Translations under genes and position numbers: made by a program
Notes under the pieces: generated by a model
Told to the model about the DNA's origin: nothing
Databases searched by the model: none
Seen by the model: the letters and a program-made list of their open reading frames with translations, nothing else
Source: Desulfobacula sp.
GTDB taxonomy: Bacteria > Desulfobacterota > Desulfobacteria > Desulfobacterales > Desulfobacteraceae
Length of the DNA stretch: 64,000 nt
Direction: 5' to 3'
Assembly (NCBI RefSeq): GCF_014237455.1
Contig: NZ_JABZFL010000074.1
Coordinates: forward strand, 37,723-101,722
Shown here: piece after piece, positions 43,896 to 52,500 of the stretch
Numbering within the stretch: the first letter of the stretch is position 1
Layout of the letters: every line of letters starts with the position of its first letter

Positions 43896-45500
43896 TTATT
43901 TAAACGACACGTTTTTCAATCTCACACTTCCGGTTGGATGAAGTTTGAAATTCATGACATTTTTGGTGGTAGGCCAGATAACAGTTGAATGGGCAATGGG
44001 AATAGTACCCACTTGATCAAAAATCACCTGGAGGGCTTTTTCATAGATTTTAGTACGTTCCGCCTGATCAATTGTGGTTTTGCCCTTGACTATCAGATTA
44101 TGATATTCCTGGTTGTGCCACTGGGTCCTGATGGAGGGGGAAGCAAGGCCGTCAAAAAGAACCGCAAGGAAATTATCAGGATCACCATTGTCACCTGTCC
44201 ATCCAAGCTGGAATAGATCCATGTCATCAGGCTGCTCACGTTGTTTTTTAAGATAAGTGCCCCAGTCATAGCTGACAATTCTTGCCTTGATACCGATCTT
44301 TGCAAGGTTTGAAATCATGGCTACACCGACCTTAAGACCTTCAGGGTTGTAGGGACGTGGAACCGGCATTGACCAAAGCGTAATTTCGCCCAGGCCTTTT
44401 CCATCTTTAAATCCGGCTTTTTCAAGTTCTTGTTTGGCAAGTTCCACATCAAAGGCATAGCCCGGGATGCTTTTATTATATCCCCACATGGTTGGCGGAA
44501 TCGGGTTCTTTGCAATCTGGCCCATACCCTGATAGATATTATCAACAATGGCTTGCCTGTTGAGAGCATGTGCAATGGCTTTTCTTAAATGCAAATTGCT
44601 CTTCCAGGGTTCCTTGGTATGGTTGAAAGACAGGTAACCAACGTTCATGCCCGGCTGAGCAATAAGCTGGAGATTTTTATCTTTTTTGGCAAGAGGGATA
44701 TCTGCCGGATTTGGGAACTGGCAGACATTGATGGAACCGGTTTTAAGTTCAAGGAATCTTACGGAGTTTTCAGGAATTGCCCTGAAAATGACTTTGTCAA
44801 AATAAGGGCCACCGGTTTTATCCCAGTACTCTTTAAATTTTTCAAGGACAATCTTATCATCCTTTACCCAGGAGACAAATTTAAAAGGTCCGGTACCAAC
44901 CGGCTGTCTTAAAAATTCTTTTGGGTTGGAAAGAAAGGCTGTCGGGCTGATAATATCGGCGAAATCCATTCCCATGTTGGCAAGGAAAGGTGCCTCTACT
45001 CTTTTCAGCTTGAATACGACTGTGTATTCGCCGGTTGCTTCAATGGAACCGATGGTGGTGTCCATTTCCATGGATACCCAATACTCAGGCGTCCTATCCT
45101 GTTTAGGAATATCAAAACCTTTTCCAACGAATTTGACATTTTTCTCCTTCATCATCCTGCCGATGGAGAAAACAACTGCATTCGCATTAAACGGTGTGCC
45201 GTCATGAAATTTGACACCTTTCCTCAAATGGAATGTATATGTCAGACCATCCGCAGCAATATCCCAGGATTCAGCCAGGCCGGGTTCCAGAGCGGTTGAT
45301 TCGTCCTTGTATGAAACCAGTGCTTCAAAGATATTATCACAGACCATAAACGAATTGCCGTCGGTTTCATATGCAGGATCAAGCCCTACGCTGTCACCGC
45401 CACGGCCGAAAACAAAGGTTCCGCCTGCTTTTGGAGCAGCAAGAACCGAACCGGAAAATAAAAACATAAATAATGTTAAAAAAATCCCTATTTTTTTCAT
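43896..45500 (-). CDS. Peptide ABC transporter, periplasmic binding protein (second system)
   Basis: Family 5 solute-binding protein, 534 aa from the corrected start. ATG 45500 has GGGGGAG upstream; the track start includes that site. A signal peptide (IGIFLTLFMFLFSGSVLAAP) leads to a mature protein starting KAGGTFVFGRGGDS. LRKGVKFHDGTPFNANAVVFS is the family landmark. It is the first gene of the operon and resembles DppA more closely than the first system's protein does. The substrate is probably di- or oligopeptides. Confidence 0.93.
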   Translation of the reverse strand: MKKIGIFLTLFMFLFSGSVLAAPKAGGTFVFGRGGDSVGLDPAYETDGNSFMVCDNIFEALVSYKDESTALEPGLAESWDIAADGLTYTFHLRKGVKFHDGTPFNANAVVFSIGRMMKEKNVKFVGKGFDIPKQDRTPEYWVSMEMDTTIGSIEATGEYTVVFKLKRVEAPFLANMGMDFADIISPTAFLSNPKEFLRQPVGTGPFKFVSWVKDDKIVLEKFKEYWDKTGGPYFDKVIFRAIPENSVRFLELKTGSINVCQFPNPADIPLAKKDKNLQLIAQPGMNVGYLSFNHTKEPWKSNLHLRKAIAHALNRQAIVDNIYQGMGQIAKNPIPPTMWGYNKSIPGYAFDVELAKQELEKAGFKDGKGLGEITLWSMPVPRPYNPEGLKVGVAMISNLAKIGIKARIVSYDWGTYLKKQREQPDDMDLFQLGWTGDNGDPDNFLAVLFDGLASPSIRTQWHNQEYHNLIVKGKTTIDQAERTKIYEKALQVIFDQVGTIPIAHSTVIWPTTKNVMNFKLHPTGSVRLKNVSFK

Positions 45501-45666
45501 TTCTCCCCCTTTGAAAATTGTGTTAAACAAAGAATAACAATGATCACTTCAACGAATCATTTCTGTCTAATAACAATGTTTACTATTAAAGTCAAAATAA
45601 TTTGACTTGTTCCAGAAAATTTTCGATGGAGTATGAAATTTCTTTATCTTTATTTAAAAAATCAGA

Positions 45667-45858
45667 TTAAAGAAAAGAAATCAGGTACACGAAGATCATG
45701 GAATTCATGACCCAGAATAATGCCTTTGCAGACCCGATACCCACCATGTCGGATTCAATTTTAAAAGAAATGATTCCGTTATGAATTGGGGTTGCAGAAT
45801 CTTCAGGGGTAAAAAAATATATTATCACTCCCATAATTTTTTTGAGTAATGCTTTCAT
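45667..45858 (-). CDS. Small hypothetical membrane protein, 63 aa
   Basis: AGGAG lies seven bases before the ATG at 45858, so translation is likely. The product has a basic, hydrophobic N-terminus (LLKKIMGVIIYFFT) and a hydrophobic C-terminus (ALFWVMNSMIFVYLISFL), with a short polar centre, so two membrane segments are possible. I do not recognise it. It lies upstream of the second peptide-transporter operon on the same strand and is divergent from the LysR gene. The rest of the 45501-45985 gap shows no further gene. Confidence 0.55.
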   Translation of the reverse strand: MKALLKKIMGVIIYFFTPEDSATPIHNGIISFKIESDMVGIGSAKALFWVMNSMIFVYLISFL

Positions 45859-45991
45859 GTGTCACTCCTTTGGTTATTTTATTGTAACGACGATTGCCTG
45901 TTCCCAAAATGTTTTATTTATGTTGAAAATATAAAACGGTTTTGTTATTAAGTAAAATTAAAACAATTTAATCTTAGGTTAAGTATTGCTA

Positions 45992-46945
45992 ATGCTTCCG
46001 GATTTTAACAGACTGAAAGTTTTTTATTATATTTTTGTACAAAAGAGTGTGGCCGGTGCAGCCAGGGAATTGAATGTTACGCCTTCCGCTGTAAGCCAGG
46101 CCCTGAATAAACTTGAGTGCGAGATAAACGTTCCTTTGTTCACACGACTTCACAAAAAACTTGTCCCAACTTTTGCTGGGGATCAATTATTTGAAATCCT
46201 TAAACCCTTTATCCGTGATCTTGAAGCCGGTATCAAACAGATGAGGCAGGCAAAACAGGTTCCCTCGGGTATGATCAGAATTGGTTCTCCCATTGAATTT
46301 GGTAAATCGTATTTTCCGGGACTGTTTGCATCCTTCAGGAAAAAATATCCAAAAGTTGTATTTACGATGAAACTGGGTGGTCCTGCCGAAATTTTTCCAA
46401 TGGTTAAAGCCGGTGAGCTTGACTTTGGTCTAGTGGATATTTTTTTAACCCGGGATCAGGTGTTTGAGGATTTCGGAGTTTACAGTATTGAGCCTTTGAT
46501 AGATGAAGAAGTGATCATGGCCTGCTCAAAAAAGTATTATGAAAAAGAAATAAAAGGAGATCATTCCTTTGAAAACCTGGTTTCAAAAGAGTTTATTTCA
46601 TACCAGAAATCTTCCTTGACTCTGAAAAATTGGTTTAAACACCATTTTAATAAATTTTCAGCCGGATTAAACCGGGTTCTGACGGTTAACAGTCATCAAG
46701 CGGTTATTACCGGGATAAAAACTCAATTGGGTATGGGAGTGATTGCTTCACATATTGTCAGCAGGGACATTAAAAGGGGCAAAATCATCCCCATAAAAAC
46801 AGACAAAAAGAATGTGATCAATAAGATATCACTGGTCCAGCTTCAGGATAAGGTGCCCAGCTTGACGGAAAAAACGTTTATAAATTTTCTAAAGACCGAT
46901 ATTCTTTTATCTGGTAAATCAAGGAAATTTGTTAACATTTCTTAA
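45992..46945 (+). CDS. LysR-type transcriptional regulator
   Basis: A 317-aa regulator with an N-terminal winged HTH (SVAGAARELNVTPSAVSQALNKLE) and a type 2 periplasmic-binding-like effector domain (SGMIRIGSPIEFGKS onward). ATG 45992 is preferred to the track TTG 45986; TAGG upstream is weak for either. It is divergent from the small membrane protein and the second peptide-transporter operon, the usual geometry for a LysR regulator and its target, so it may control that operon. The effector cannot be read from the sequence. Confidence 0.9.
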   Translation: MLPDFNRLKVFYYIFVQKSVAGAARELNVTPSAVSQALNKLECEINVPLFTRLHKKLVPTFAGDQLFEILKPFIRDLEAGIKQMRQAKQVPSGMIRIGSPIEFGKSYFPGLFASFRKKYPKVVFTMKLGGPAEIFPMVKAGELDFGLVDIFLTRDQVFEDFGVYSIEPLIDEEVIMACSKKYYEKEIKGDHSFENLVSKEFISYQKSSLTLKNWFKHHFNKFSAGLNRVLTVNSHQAVITGIKTQLGMGVIASHIVSRDIKRGKIIPIKTDKKNVINKISLVQLQDKVPSLTEKTFINFLKTDILLSGKSRKFVNIS

Positions 46946-46984
46946 AACATGTCATTACTTTTGCAGGATTTTTTTTATAACACC

Positions 46985-47812
46985 TTATTCAAAAACCTGC
47001 GGCGTCAAAATTTTTTCTATGATTTTATTCACTTTTTTAAAGTGCGTAATGGGAGACATATGCCCGCCTGGAACAGAATGAATGGAACGGTCTGGAATGG
47101 TCTGTGCCAGGATCTGGAAGATTTGAAGCGATGATAAAGGGCTTTGTTCTCCTTTAATCATGCAAATGGGAATATTGATTTTTGAATAGTCTTCAAGGGT
47201 CAATGATTCGTTAAACAGGGCCTGAAAGTCAAGTAGTACCTTGTCAATGTATTGAATAAATATGGTTTGATTATTTGGTGCCAGTTTTTCAAATGTCCCT
47301 TTCCCGGACCAGTAATTAATAAATAATTGTGTGGCGTAGGTCCTGTTTTTTTTAAGTGCAGATGTTAATTGGTCGACAATGGCTGTAATCTCATTTCGGG
47401 CGCTTCCATCAGTCGGCAGCAGGTGAAAGGCAACGGGTTCAAACACGGTCAGAGTTTTGACCCTGCTAAGTATTTTAAGCAATAGTTTCAAGGCTATCGC
47501 ACCTCCATACGAGTGGCCAATCAGATGAAATTGTTCATTGGTTTCTGTTTCTTTTGCCAAAATACCTTCGATGAGATTGATTTCATCCTCTGTTGAGAAG
47601 GTTTGAGGACTAAGAGGCAGTTCATTGTCTCCATAGCCTGCCAAATCAATGGCAATGGTTTTGAACTTGTGGCGTAATAGTTGGATTAATGGGTTCCACT
47701 GTTCCTTTGAACTCATTGAACTGTGAAGTAAAACAGCGACAGGCCCGTGGCCTATAACAGAATATCCCGGTGTCGTGTCCAATAATTTTCTCCTGTTTTT
47801 AAAAAAAAGCAT
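46985..47812 (-). CDS. Alpha/beta hydrolase
   Basis: A 275-aa alpha/beta-fold hydrolase. The oxyanion region is VAVLLHSSMSSKEQW, the nucleophile elbow is GHSYGG, and the catalytic His is in PGGHMSPI near the C-terminus. The acid residue is probably in the MIKGEQSP region, where Asp is replaced by Glu or lies nearby, so this point is unsure. Substrate is unknown. It is convergent with the LysR gene and has no obvious operon partner. Confidence 0.9.
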   Translation of the reverse strand: MLFFKNRRKLLDTTPGYSVIGHGPVAVLLHSSMSSKEQWNPLIQLLRHKFKTIAIDLAGYGDNELPLSPQTFSTEDEINLIEGILAKETETNEQFHLIGHSYGGAIALKLLLKILSRVKTLTVFEPVAFHLLPTDGSARNEITAIVDQLTSALKKNRTYATQLFINYWSGKGTFEKLAPNNQTIFIQYIDKVLLDFQALFNESLTLEDYSKINIPICMIKGEQSPLSSLQIFQILAQTIPDRSIHSVPGGHMSPITHFKKVNKIIEKILTPQVFE

Positions 47813-47902
47813 AAAACCGACCCTTTATAGGGTATTCATACAATTATTACAATAAATTCATTAATGGTAAAATTCATGATGTCAGGAGGGTTTAAATAAT
47901 GT

Positions 47903-48565
47903 ATGGTGGCCTTTGCGCACTATGAATATATTGGAAGAGTGGGTGAAGTGATTCATTATTTAACCATTGGAACTATTTTGGGATTATCTGCCGGGTTGGC
48001 ACCAGGACCATTATTGGCGCTGGTGATTTCAGAAACCATTTTGCATGATATCAGGGCCGGTATCAAAGTAGCCCTGGCCCCTCTGGTTACAGATTTACCC
48101 ATTATTGTGTTGACGGTATTTATCCTGTCCAGGTTATCAGGCTTTCATGGCATATTGGGAGTGATTTCCCTTGTTGGTGGTATGTTGGTACTGGTTATGG
48201 GGATTCAGGGCATGAAAGCTAAAGGCGTAGAAATTGATATTCAAAAGGCTAGTCCAAGATCACTGACAAAAGGAATACTGGTCAATATGTTAAGCCCTCA
48301 TCCTTATCTTTTCTGGCTGAGTGTGGGAGCACCCACAATGACCAGGGCAAATGATAAGCATGTTTTTGCCGCAGCAGCGTTTGTCATCAGCTTTTATGTG
48401 TTATTGGTCGGAACAAAAATAGTGCTGGCGATTCTGGTTGGAGAGTCCAAAGCTTTTTTAAAGGGCCGTGTCTATATTTATACTATGAAATTTTTAGGTT
48501 TTGCCTTGTGCACCCTTGCTGTCTTTCTTTTTAAGGATGGGTTCAGTCTTCTGGGAATATTATAA
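47903..48565 (+). CDS. LysE/RhtB-family exporter
   Basis: A 220-aa membrane protein with about six hydrophobic segments. GLSAGLAPGPLLALVISETI near the start is the LysE-family signature (G-x3-PGP), and NMLSPHPYLFWLSVG marks the second half. Members export amino acids or related small molecules. AGGAGGG lies 12 bases before the ATG. It is alone and convergent with the psp operon. Confidence 0.9.
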   Translation: MVAFAHYEYIGRVGEVIHYLTIGTILGLSAGLAPGPLLALVISETILHDIRAGIKVALAPLVTDLPIIVLTVFILSRLSGFHGILGVISLVGGMLVLVMGIQGMKAKGVEIDIQKASPRSLTKGILVNMLSPHPYLFWLSVGAPTMTRANDKHVFAAAAFVISFYVLLVGTKIVLAILVGESKAFLKGRVYIYTMKFLGFALCTLAVFLFKDGFSLLGIL

Positions 48566-48575
48566 CCATAGAAGC

Positions 48576-48615
48576 AACAACGGCTGCAATAATAATTTGT
48601 GCAGCCATTGTTGTT
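48576..48615. terminator. Hairpin between lysE-like and psp genes
   Basis: AACAACGGCTGCA pairs with TGCAGCCATTGTTGTT with a small bulge. No T-run on either side, so it may be only a weak, bidirectional terminator between convergent genes. Confidence 0.4.
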
Positions 48616-48638
48616 CGTAATGAAAAAAAGATGAAGGT

Positions 48639-49079
48639 CTATTCCCAGTCAAATTCCCTTGAAGTGACTGTATGTTCCATCCTCTGAATGCGGCGTTCAA
48701 TATTTTTAAATTTTCTTTTGATTCTCTGGATGGCCGATTGCCTTGAACGGGTATAGGTGTCATAGAATTCTTCGTCTTTTTCATCACGCAAAGGGGAAAC
48801 CGGTTCCATTTTCAGCAGCAGGCCTGCAACGATATACATGACGCCGATCGGCCAGAAGCCGGTAAAAAGAAATAAGACCAGGGTAATTATCCTCAGCCAG
48901 AAAACACTGAGATTAAAGTGTTCGGCAAGTCCCCGGCAGACGCCCATGAAGATGCCTTTTCTGGATCGATAGATCCCCTGGCTCGAGGTCAGAGCTTCAA
49001 GCCTGTCTCTGAGACCATTATAATGCCTTTTGTATTGTTTAAATTTATGGTTTCGTCTATGTCCATAGTGTCGCCTCAT
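48639..49079 (-). CDS. pspC: Phage shock protein C
   Basis: A 146-aa protein. The PspC domain begins at GIYRSRKGIFMGVCRGLAEHF and contains two adjacent hydrophobic segments (LRIITLVLFLFTGFWPIGVMYIVAGLLL). The C-terminal region is a charged helix that can contact PspA or PspB. The basic N-terminal 40 residues are longer than in E. coli PspC. Its start overlaps the pspB stop by four bases. It is the last gene of pspABC and senses envelope stress in the inner membrane. Confidence 0.93.
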   Translation of the reverse strand: MRRHYGHRRNHKFKQYKRHYNGLRDRLEALTSSQGIYRSRKGIFMGVCRGLAEHFNLSVFWLRIITLVLFLFTGFWPIGVMYIVAGLLLKMEPVSPLRDEKDEEFYDTYTRSRQSAIQRIKRKFKNIERRIQRMEHTVTSREFDWE

Positions 49080-49330
49080 TTGTGAAAATCCTTTCTTTGG
49101 CGCTCAATCAGTATGGTTTCAAGCGCTTCAACCCGTTCTTCCATTTTTGACAGTCCATGATAAATATCCTGGATCATTTTAGTCTCTTCAGCATGGGCTT
49201 GTTTTTCTTTTTTGGACAGCCCCCCTGTTTTGGCGGCCCTGATGATGCCGATAATAAGCAATCCAAGGGTGGCGATTAAGAGTATTGCACCGCCAATGCA
49301 GAGTCCTACGATAAGTGCGCCAGTCATCAT
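49076..49330 (-). CDS. pspB: Phage shock protein B
   Basis: An 84-aa protein with one N-terminal membrane helix (GLCIGGAILLIATLGLLIIGII) and a cytoplasmic coiled coil ending ERVEALETILIE, the layout of PspB. It lies between pspA and pspC, overlapping pspC. Sequence alone is weak because the protein is small, but gene order makes the call firm. Confidence 0.85.
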   Translation of the reverse strand: MMTGALIVGLCIGGAILLIATLGLLIIGIIRAAKTGGLSKKEKQAHAEETKMIQDIYHGLSKMEERVEALETILIERQRKDFHK

Positions 49331-49363
49331 ACTATTACTCCGATTTGATTAGTGTCTGAAGGT

Positions 49364-50047
49364 TTATGCATTATTCGTATCATTATTTTTTGAAGATTGG
49401 GAGGATTTTAATTTATCGAGTTCTGCTTCAATGTCGTCATCTGCCTCCAGGGCATCGAACTCCTCTTCAAGTGTTGCAGGCCTGCCATAGTTGACAAGGT
49501 CTGCCTCTGCTTCCATTCTTTCGATGTGATTTTCAAGTTCTTCAAATTTTAGCATTACATCGGCACTGTCCGCACGCCGGATTTCTTCCTGGGCTCTTTT
49601 TTTGCGTTTTGCCCGGATGTGTCTTTGTACCAGCATTCGTTGCTTTTCCCTGGCAGATTTGAGTTTGTTTTCAAGTTCCTGGATGTCATCGCGATATTGT
49701 TCAATGATCACACTCAGCTCGATTAATTCTACCTCAACAGCCTCGGATTTCTGTGTATACCGCCTTTTTTCCTGAAGTGCCTGTCTGGCCAGCGAATCTT
49801 TTTCTTTATTCACGGCAAGTTCAGCTTTATGAGCCCAGAAATCTTCTTTTTCCTGAATGTTGTCCAGAAATCTTTGAACTTTTTTTTGATTTGCAATGGC
49901 ATTCGCGCAGGAAGATTTGATTTCAATCAATGTGTCTTCCATTTCTCTGATCATCAGCTTGATTAATTTTTCCGGATCTTCTGCTTTATCCAGCATGGCA
50001 CTCATGTTTGATGCGACAATGTCTTTAAACCGTGTAAAAATTCCCAT
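49364..50047 (-). CDS. pspA: Phage shock protein A
   Basis: A 227-aa coiled-coil protein of the ESCRT-III-like PspA/Vipp1 family. It protects a leaking inner membrane and inhibits PspF when unstressed. ATG 50047 replaces the track start: AGGAGA lies nine bases upstream and the product then begins MGIFTRFKDIVASN, the amphipathic membrane-binding helix. EDPEKLIKLMIREMEDTL is a family landmark. An acidic C-terminus follows. A sigma-54 promoter lies 56 bases upstream. Confidence 0.95.
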   Translation of the reverse strand: MGIFTRFKDIVASNMSAMLDKAEDPEKLIKLMIREMEDTLIEIKSSCANAIANQKKVQRFLDNIQEKEDFWAHKAELAVNKEKDSLARQALQEKRRYTQKSEAVEVELIELSVIIEQYRDDIQELENKLKSAREKQRMLVQRHIRAKRKKRAQEEIRRADSADVMLKFEELENHIERMEAEADLVNYGRPATLEEEFDALEADDDIEAELDKLKSSQSSKNNDTNNA

Positions 50048-50102
50048 TTTGTTTTCTCCTTGTATGTAAAAATTATTTTTTCTAAAATTCATAGATACAA
50101 AT

Positions 50103-50118
50103 AGCATTTTGCGTGCCA
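50103..50118 (-). promoter_or_regulatory. Sigma-54 promoter of pspABC
   Basis: On the minus strand the sequence TGGCACGCAAAATGCT matches TGGCAC-n5-TTGCW at all but one base, with the invariant GG and GC correctly spaced. It lies 56 bases before pspA, and the PspF gene is divergent. Confidence 0.85.
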
Positions 50119-50188
50119 GGCTAGGTTTTTATTTTAAATACGCTTTAATTTTAGTGAGTTATGGTTATTGACTATTATGTATTATGTG

Positions 50189-50217
50189 TGGTAATATTTA
50201 CCAATAAATGGTAATAT
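50189..50217. promoter_or_regulatory. Probable PspF upstream activating sequence
   Basis: TGGTAATATTTACCA (50189-50203) is a perfect 15-base palindrome, and a further half-site TGGTAATAT starts 20 bases later, on the same helix face. They lie 70-115 bases upstream of the sigma-54 promoter, the right distance for an enhancer. Confidence 0.65.
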
Positions 50218-50278
50218 AGACTAATAATAGAATTATTTTGCCATACACGCCGATTGTTTCAGGGGGAAAGGGGGAGGG

Positions 50279-51343
50279 ATGGTTTTATCCGGTCAGAGCC
50301 AAGGGAGCAGCAAGCACTTTTCAATACCGGAAGCTTTGGGTCAGTCAGAGACTTTTCTTGAGTTTCAGGAGCAAATATCAAAGGTGGCATCCATTGAGCG
50401 CCCGGTTCTTATTCTCGGGGAACGCGGAACGGGTAAAGAGCTTGCAGCGTCAAGGATTCATTTTTTATCAAAACGGTGGCAAAAGCCTTTGGTGACATTG
50501 AATTGTTCGGCACTGACACCAACCCTGATAGGGTCTGAGTTGTTCGGGTATGAAAAAGGAGCGTTCACTGGTGCCGGCTTCCGGCGGCCAGGCCGATTTG
50601 AGAAAGCGTCCGAGGGCACACTTCTCCTAGATGAAGTTGGAACAATCCCCACAGAGGTTCAGGAAAAAATTTTAAGGGTAGTGGAGTATGGTAATTTTGA
50701 ACGGGTCGGTTCCTCCGAGTCCATCCATGTTGATGTGCGGATTGTGGCGGCAACAAATGTGGATCTTTCTTTGATGGCGCAGTCCGGTGAGTTTAAGCAG
50801 GATCTTCTTGATCGGCTTTCGTTCGAAGTGATTTATGTGCCGCCGTTAAGAGAGAGAAAAGGGGATATCCTGGTCCTATCAAACCATTTTGCAGGGAGGA
50901 TGGCGTTTGAGCTTGGCTGGGATGAAATACCCAGGATTTCTTCTCAGGCATTAAAGTCGCTTGAGGCGTATCCCTGGCCGGGAAATATCAGGGAATTAAA
51001 AAATGTCGTTGAACGGGCGGTCTATAAATCTTCGTTCGGTAAAATTAAAGAGGTTTCCTTTAACCCGTTTAATAATCCCTATGGAAATACTCTGGAAAAC
51101 AGGGCGGTTAAAGTCCATACAGGTTCGCTGATTCCAGATGAATCAAAAGCCGGTGACTCTGTTGATATCATGGATGGGATTTTGAAAAAATCGTTCAAGG
51201 AGGCGGTGGGTGAGTTGGAGTGGTATCTGTTATCAAGGGCTTTAAAAGAGTGTCAATTTAACCAGAAAAAAGCAGCTAAAAGACTTGGGCTTTCCTATGA
51301 TCAGTTTCGGGGTATTAAGAAAAAGTATGCAGGAAGGATCTGA
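50279..51343 (+). CDS. pspF: PspF, sigma-54-dependent activator of the psp operon
   Basis: A 354-aa enhancer-binding protein with no N-terminal sensor domain, as is typical of PspF, which is controlled by PspA binding. Walker A is GERGTGKE, the sigma-54 contact loop GAFTGA and Walker B TLLLDEV. The C-terminal HTH is NQKKAAKRLGLSYDQFRGIKKKY. It is divergent from pspA, sharing the control region that holds the enhancer. A G-rich ribosome site precedes the ATG. Confidence 0.93.
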   Translation: MVLSGQSQGSSKHFSIPEALGQSETFLEFQEQISKVASIERPVLILGERGTGKELAASRIHFLSKRWQKPLVTLNCSALTPTLIGSELFGYEKGAFTGAGFRRPGRFEKASEGTLLLDEVGTIPTEVQEKILRVVEYGNFERVGSSESIHVDVRIVAATNVDLSLMAQSGEFKQDLLDRLSFEVIYVPPLRERKGDILVLSNHFAGRMAFELGWDEIPRISSQALKSLEAYPWPGNIRELKNVVERAVYKSSFGKIKEVSFNPFNNPYGNTLENRAVKVHTGSLIPDESKAGDSVDIMDGILKKSFKEAVGELEWYLLSRALKECQFNQKKAAKRLGLSYDQFRGIKKKYAGRI

Positions 51344-51359
51344 TAATAATTAAGTTACA

Positions 51360-51375
51360 GTTCATCATGATGAAC
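51360..51375. promoter_or_regulatory. Distal operator of the ferredoxin-metV operon
   Basis: GTTCATCATGATGAAC is a perfect 16-base palindrome. A near copy occurs at 51507-51522. The two starts are 147 bases apart, close to 14 helical turns. Confidence 0.5.
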
Positions 51376-51465
51376 AAATTGTATTAATGATATACTATTT
51401 TTTTGATTAGACGAAACCCCCGACAGGCATGATTAACCTATAATTTATTGGCCCGTAAAAAGAAG

Positions 51466-51494
51466 TTGACCCGTTTGGCTACATCGTGTATCAT
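51466..51494 (+). promoter_or_regulatory. Promoter of the ferredoxin-metV operon
   Basis: TTGACC and TATCAT are separated by 17 bases. The predicted start point is a few bases before the proximal operator, about 95 bases upstream of the first gene. Confidence 0.65.
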
Positions 51495-51506
51495 AACTAC
51501 CATTGT

Positions 51507-51522
51507 GTTCATGATGCTGAAC
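51507..51522. promoter_or_regulatory. Proximal operator of the ferredoxin-metV operon
   Basis: GTTCATGATGCTGAAC has the same GTTCA/TGAAC arms as the distal site and lies just downstream of the -10 box, where a bound repressor would block initiation. Confidence 0.5.
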
Positions 51523-51596
51523 GGCTGTGCTTTAAATGCAAATTGATTCAATACTTTAGGAAAAGGTGGAGATGATAAGAATGGAGATCTTTAGCA

Positions 51597-52070
51597 ATGG
51601 ATGTTAAAACGCTCATAATCCATCCGGAGAAATGCAATAATTGCGGGGACTGTGAAACAGCATGCATTAATATCCGTACAAGTTTAAGTAGCCCCGGCCT
51701 GTCCTGTATTCGAATCCTGAAAGACAATGAAGATTTCTTTTTCCCCATCGCCTGCAAGCAGTGTGAAAATCCGCCCTGCATGGCAACCTGTCCCAAAGAG
51801 GCGATTTGTCGTGATGATGAACTTGCCCTGGTCTTGATTGACCGTCGAAAATGTGTGGGATGCGGCATGTGTGTATCTGCCTGCCCCTTTGGTGCAATGA
51901 AACTGGATAAACTAAAGGCTAAATCCTATAAATGTGATCTGTGCGGCGGTGATCCCGAATGTGTGAAAGTCTGTGAGCCAATGGCCATTGAATATCAGAC
52001 GTTTGAAATGCTTAAAATACCCAATATGGTTCATGTGGCAGGAAAGCTGGCACGCCTGGCAAAACCTTAA
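51597..52070 (+). CDS. Four-cluster polyferredoxin (HycB/CooF-like)
   Basis: A 157-aa electron-transfer protein with sixteen cysteines in four [4Fe-4S] motifs: CNNCGDCETAC, CKQCENPPCMATC, CVGCGMCVSAC and CDLCGGDPECVKVC. This is the CooF/HycB/DMSO reductase subunit B pattern. GGAGA lies upstream of the ATG. It is first in an operon with a second ferredoxin and metV, so it likely carries electrons for methylene-tetrahydrofolate reduction. No membrane or molybdoenzyme subunit is encoded next to it. Confidence 0.9.
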   Translation: MDVKTLIIHPEKCNNCGDCETACINIRTSLSSPGLSCIRILKDNEDFFFPIACKQCENPPCMATCPKEAICRDDELALVLIDRRKCVGCGMCVSACPFGAMKLDKLKAKSYKCDLCGGDPECVKVCEPMAIEYQTFEMLKIPNMVHVAGKLARLAKP

Positions 52071-52103
52071 AGTGATTGAAGAAGAAATCAAGGAGATATT
52101 AAC

Positions 52104-52490
52104 ATGTCCTTTTTTAAAGTAAATGAGAACTGCAATGGATGTCTGGCCTGTGTACAGAATTGCCCGGCAGGCGCATTGAATTATTTTGATCAGGAAGACA
52201 GCCGGAAAATACTGCATAATATGTCTCTTTGTGCCAGGTGTGGCCACTGCTGGAGGATCTGCCCACAGGATGCCATTGAATTCAAGGTTTTGCTTACGGG
52301 CAGATTTGACCTGGTAACAACCTTGGATCTGGTTCATTGCAAGGTTTGTGGAGAACCCATTTACACTGCAAGCCTTGGTGATACGGTTTCAAATAATACT
52401 CAGACGATTGAGCCCCTGTGCCCTGATCATAAAGGGTCAGAACCTATAAATGTATGGAAAAAACTTGCCTCCAAAAGAGCTTCCCAATAG
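52104..52490 (+). CDS. Two-cluster ferredoxin with an extra zinc-like domain
   Basis: A 128-aa protein. Two [4Fe-4S] motifs (CNGCLACVQNCP and CARCGHCWRICP) form a ferredoxin domain. The C-terminal half adds CKVCG and a later LCPDH, a probable zinc site. AAGGAGATATTAAC precedes the ATG. It lies between the polyferredoxin and metV with short gaps, so the three products probably form one redox unit. I do not know a named family for the exact architecture. Confidence 0.85.
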   Translation: MSFFKVNENCNGCLACVQNCPAGALNYFDQEDSRKILHNMSLCARCGHCWRICPQDAIEFKVLLTGRFDLVTTLDLVHCKVCGEPIYTASLGDTVSNNTQTIEPLCPDHKGSEPINVWKKLASKRASQ

Positions 52491-52500
52491 GAGATAATGT

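Noticed and set aside
45667-45858. Dismissing the 63-aa ORF as a shadow
   Set aside because: There is no larger gene on either strand here and AGGAG precedes it, so it was kept as a probable small gene.
46949-47134. 61-aa plus-strand ORF at the end of the hydrolase gene
   Set aside because: Overlaps the hydrolase 3' end on the opposite strand, with no ribosome site.
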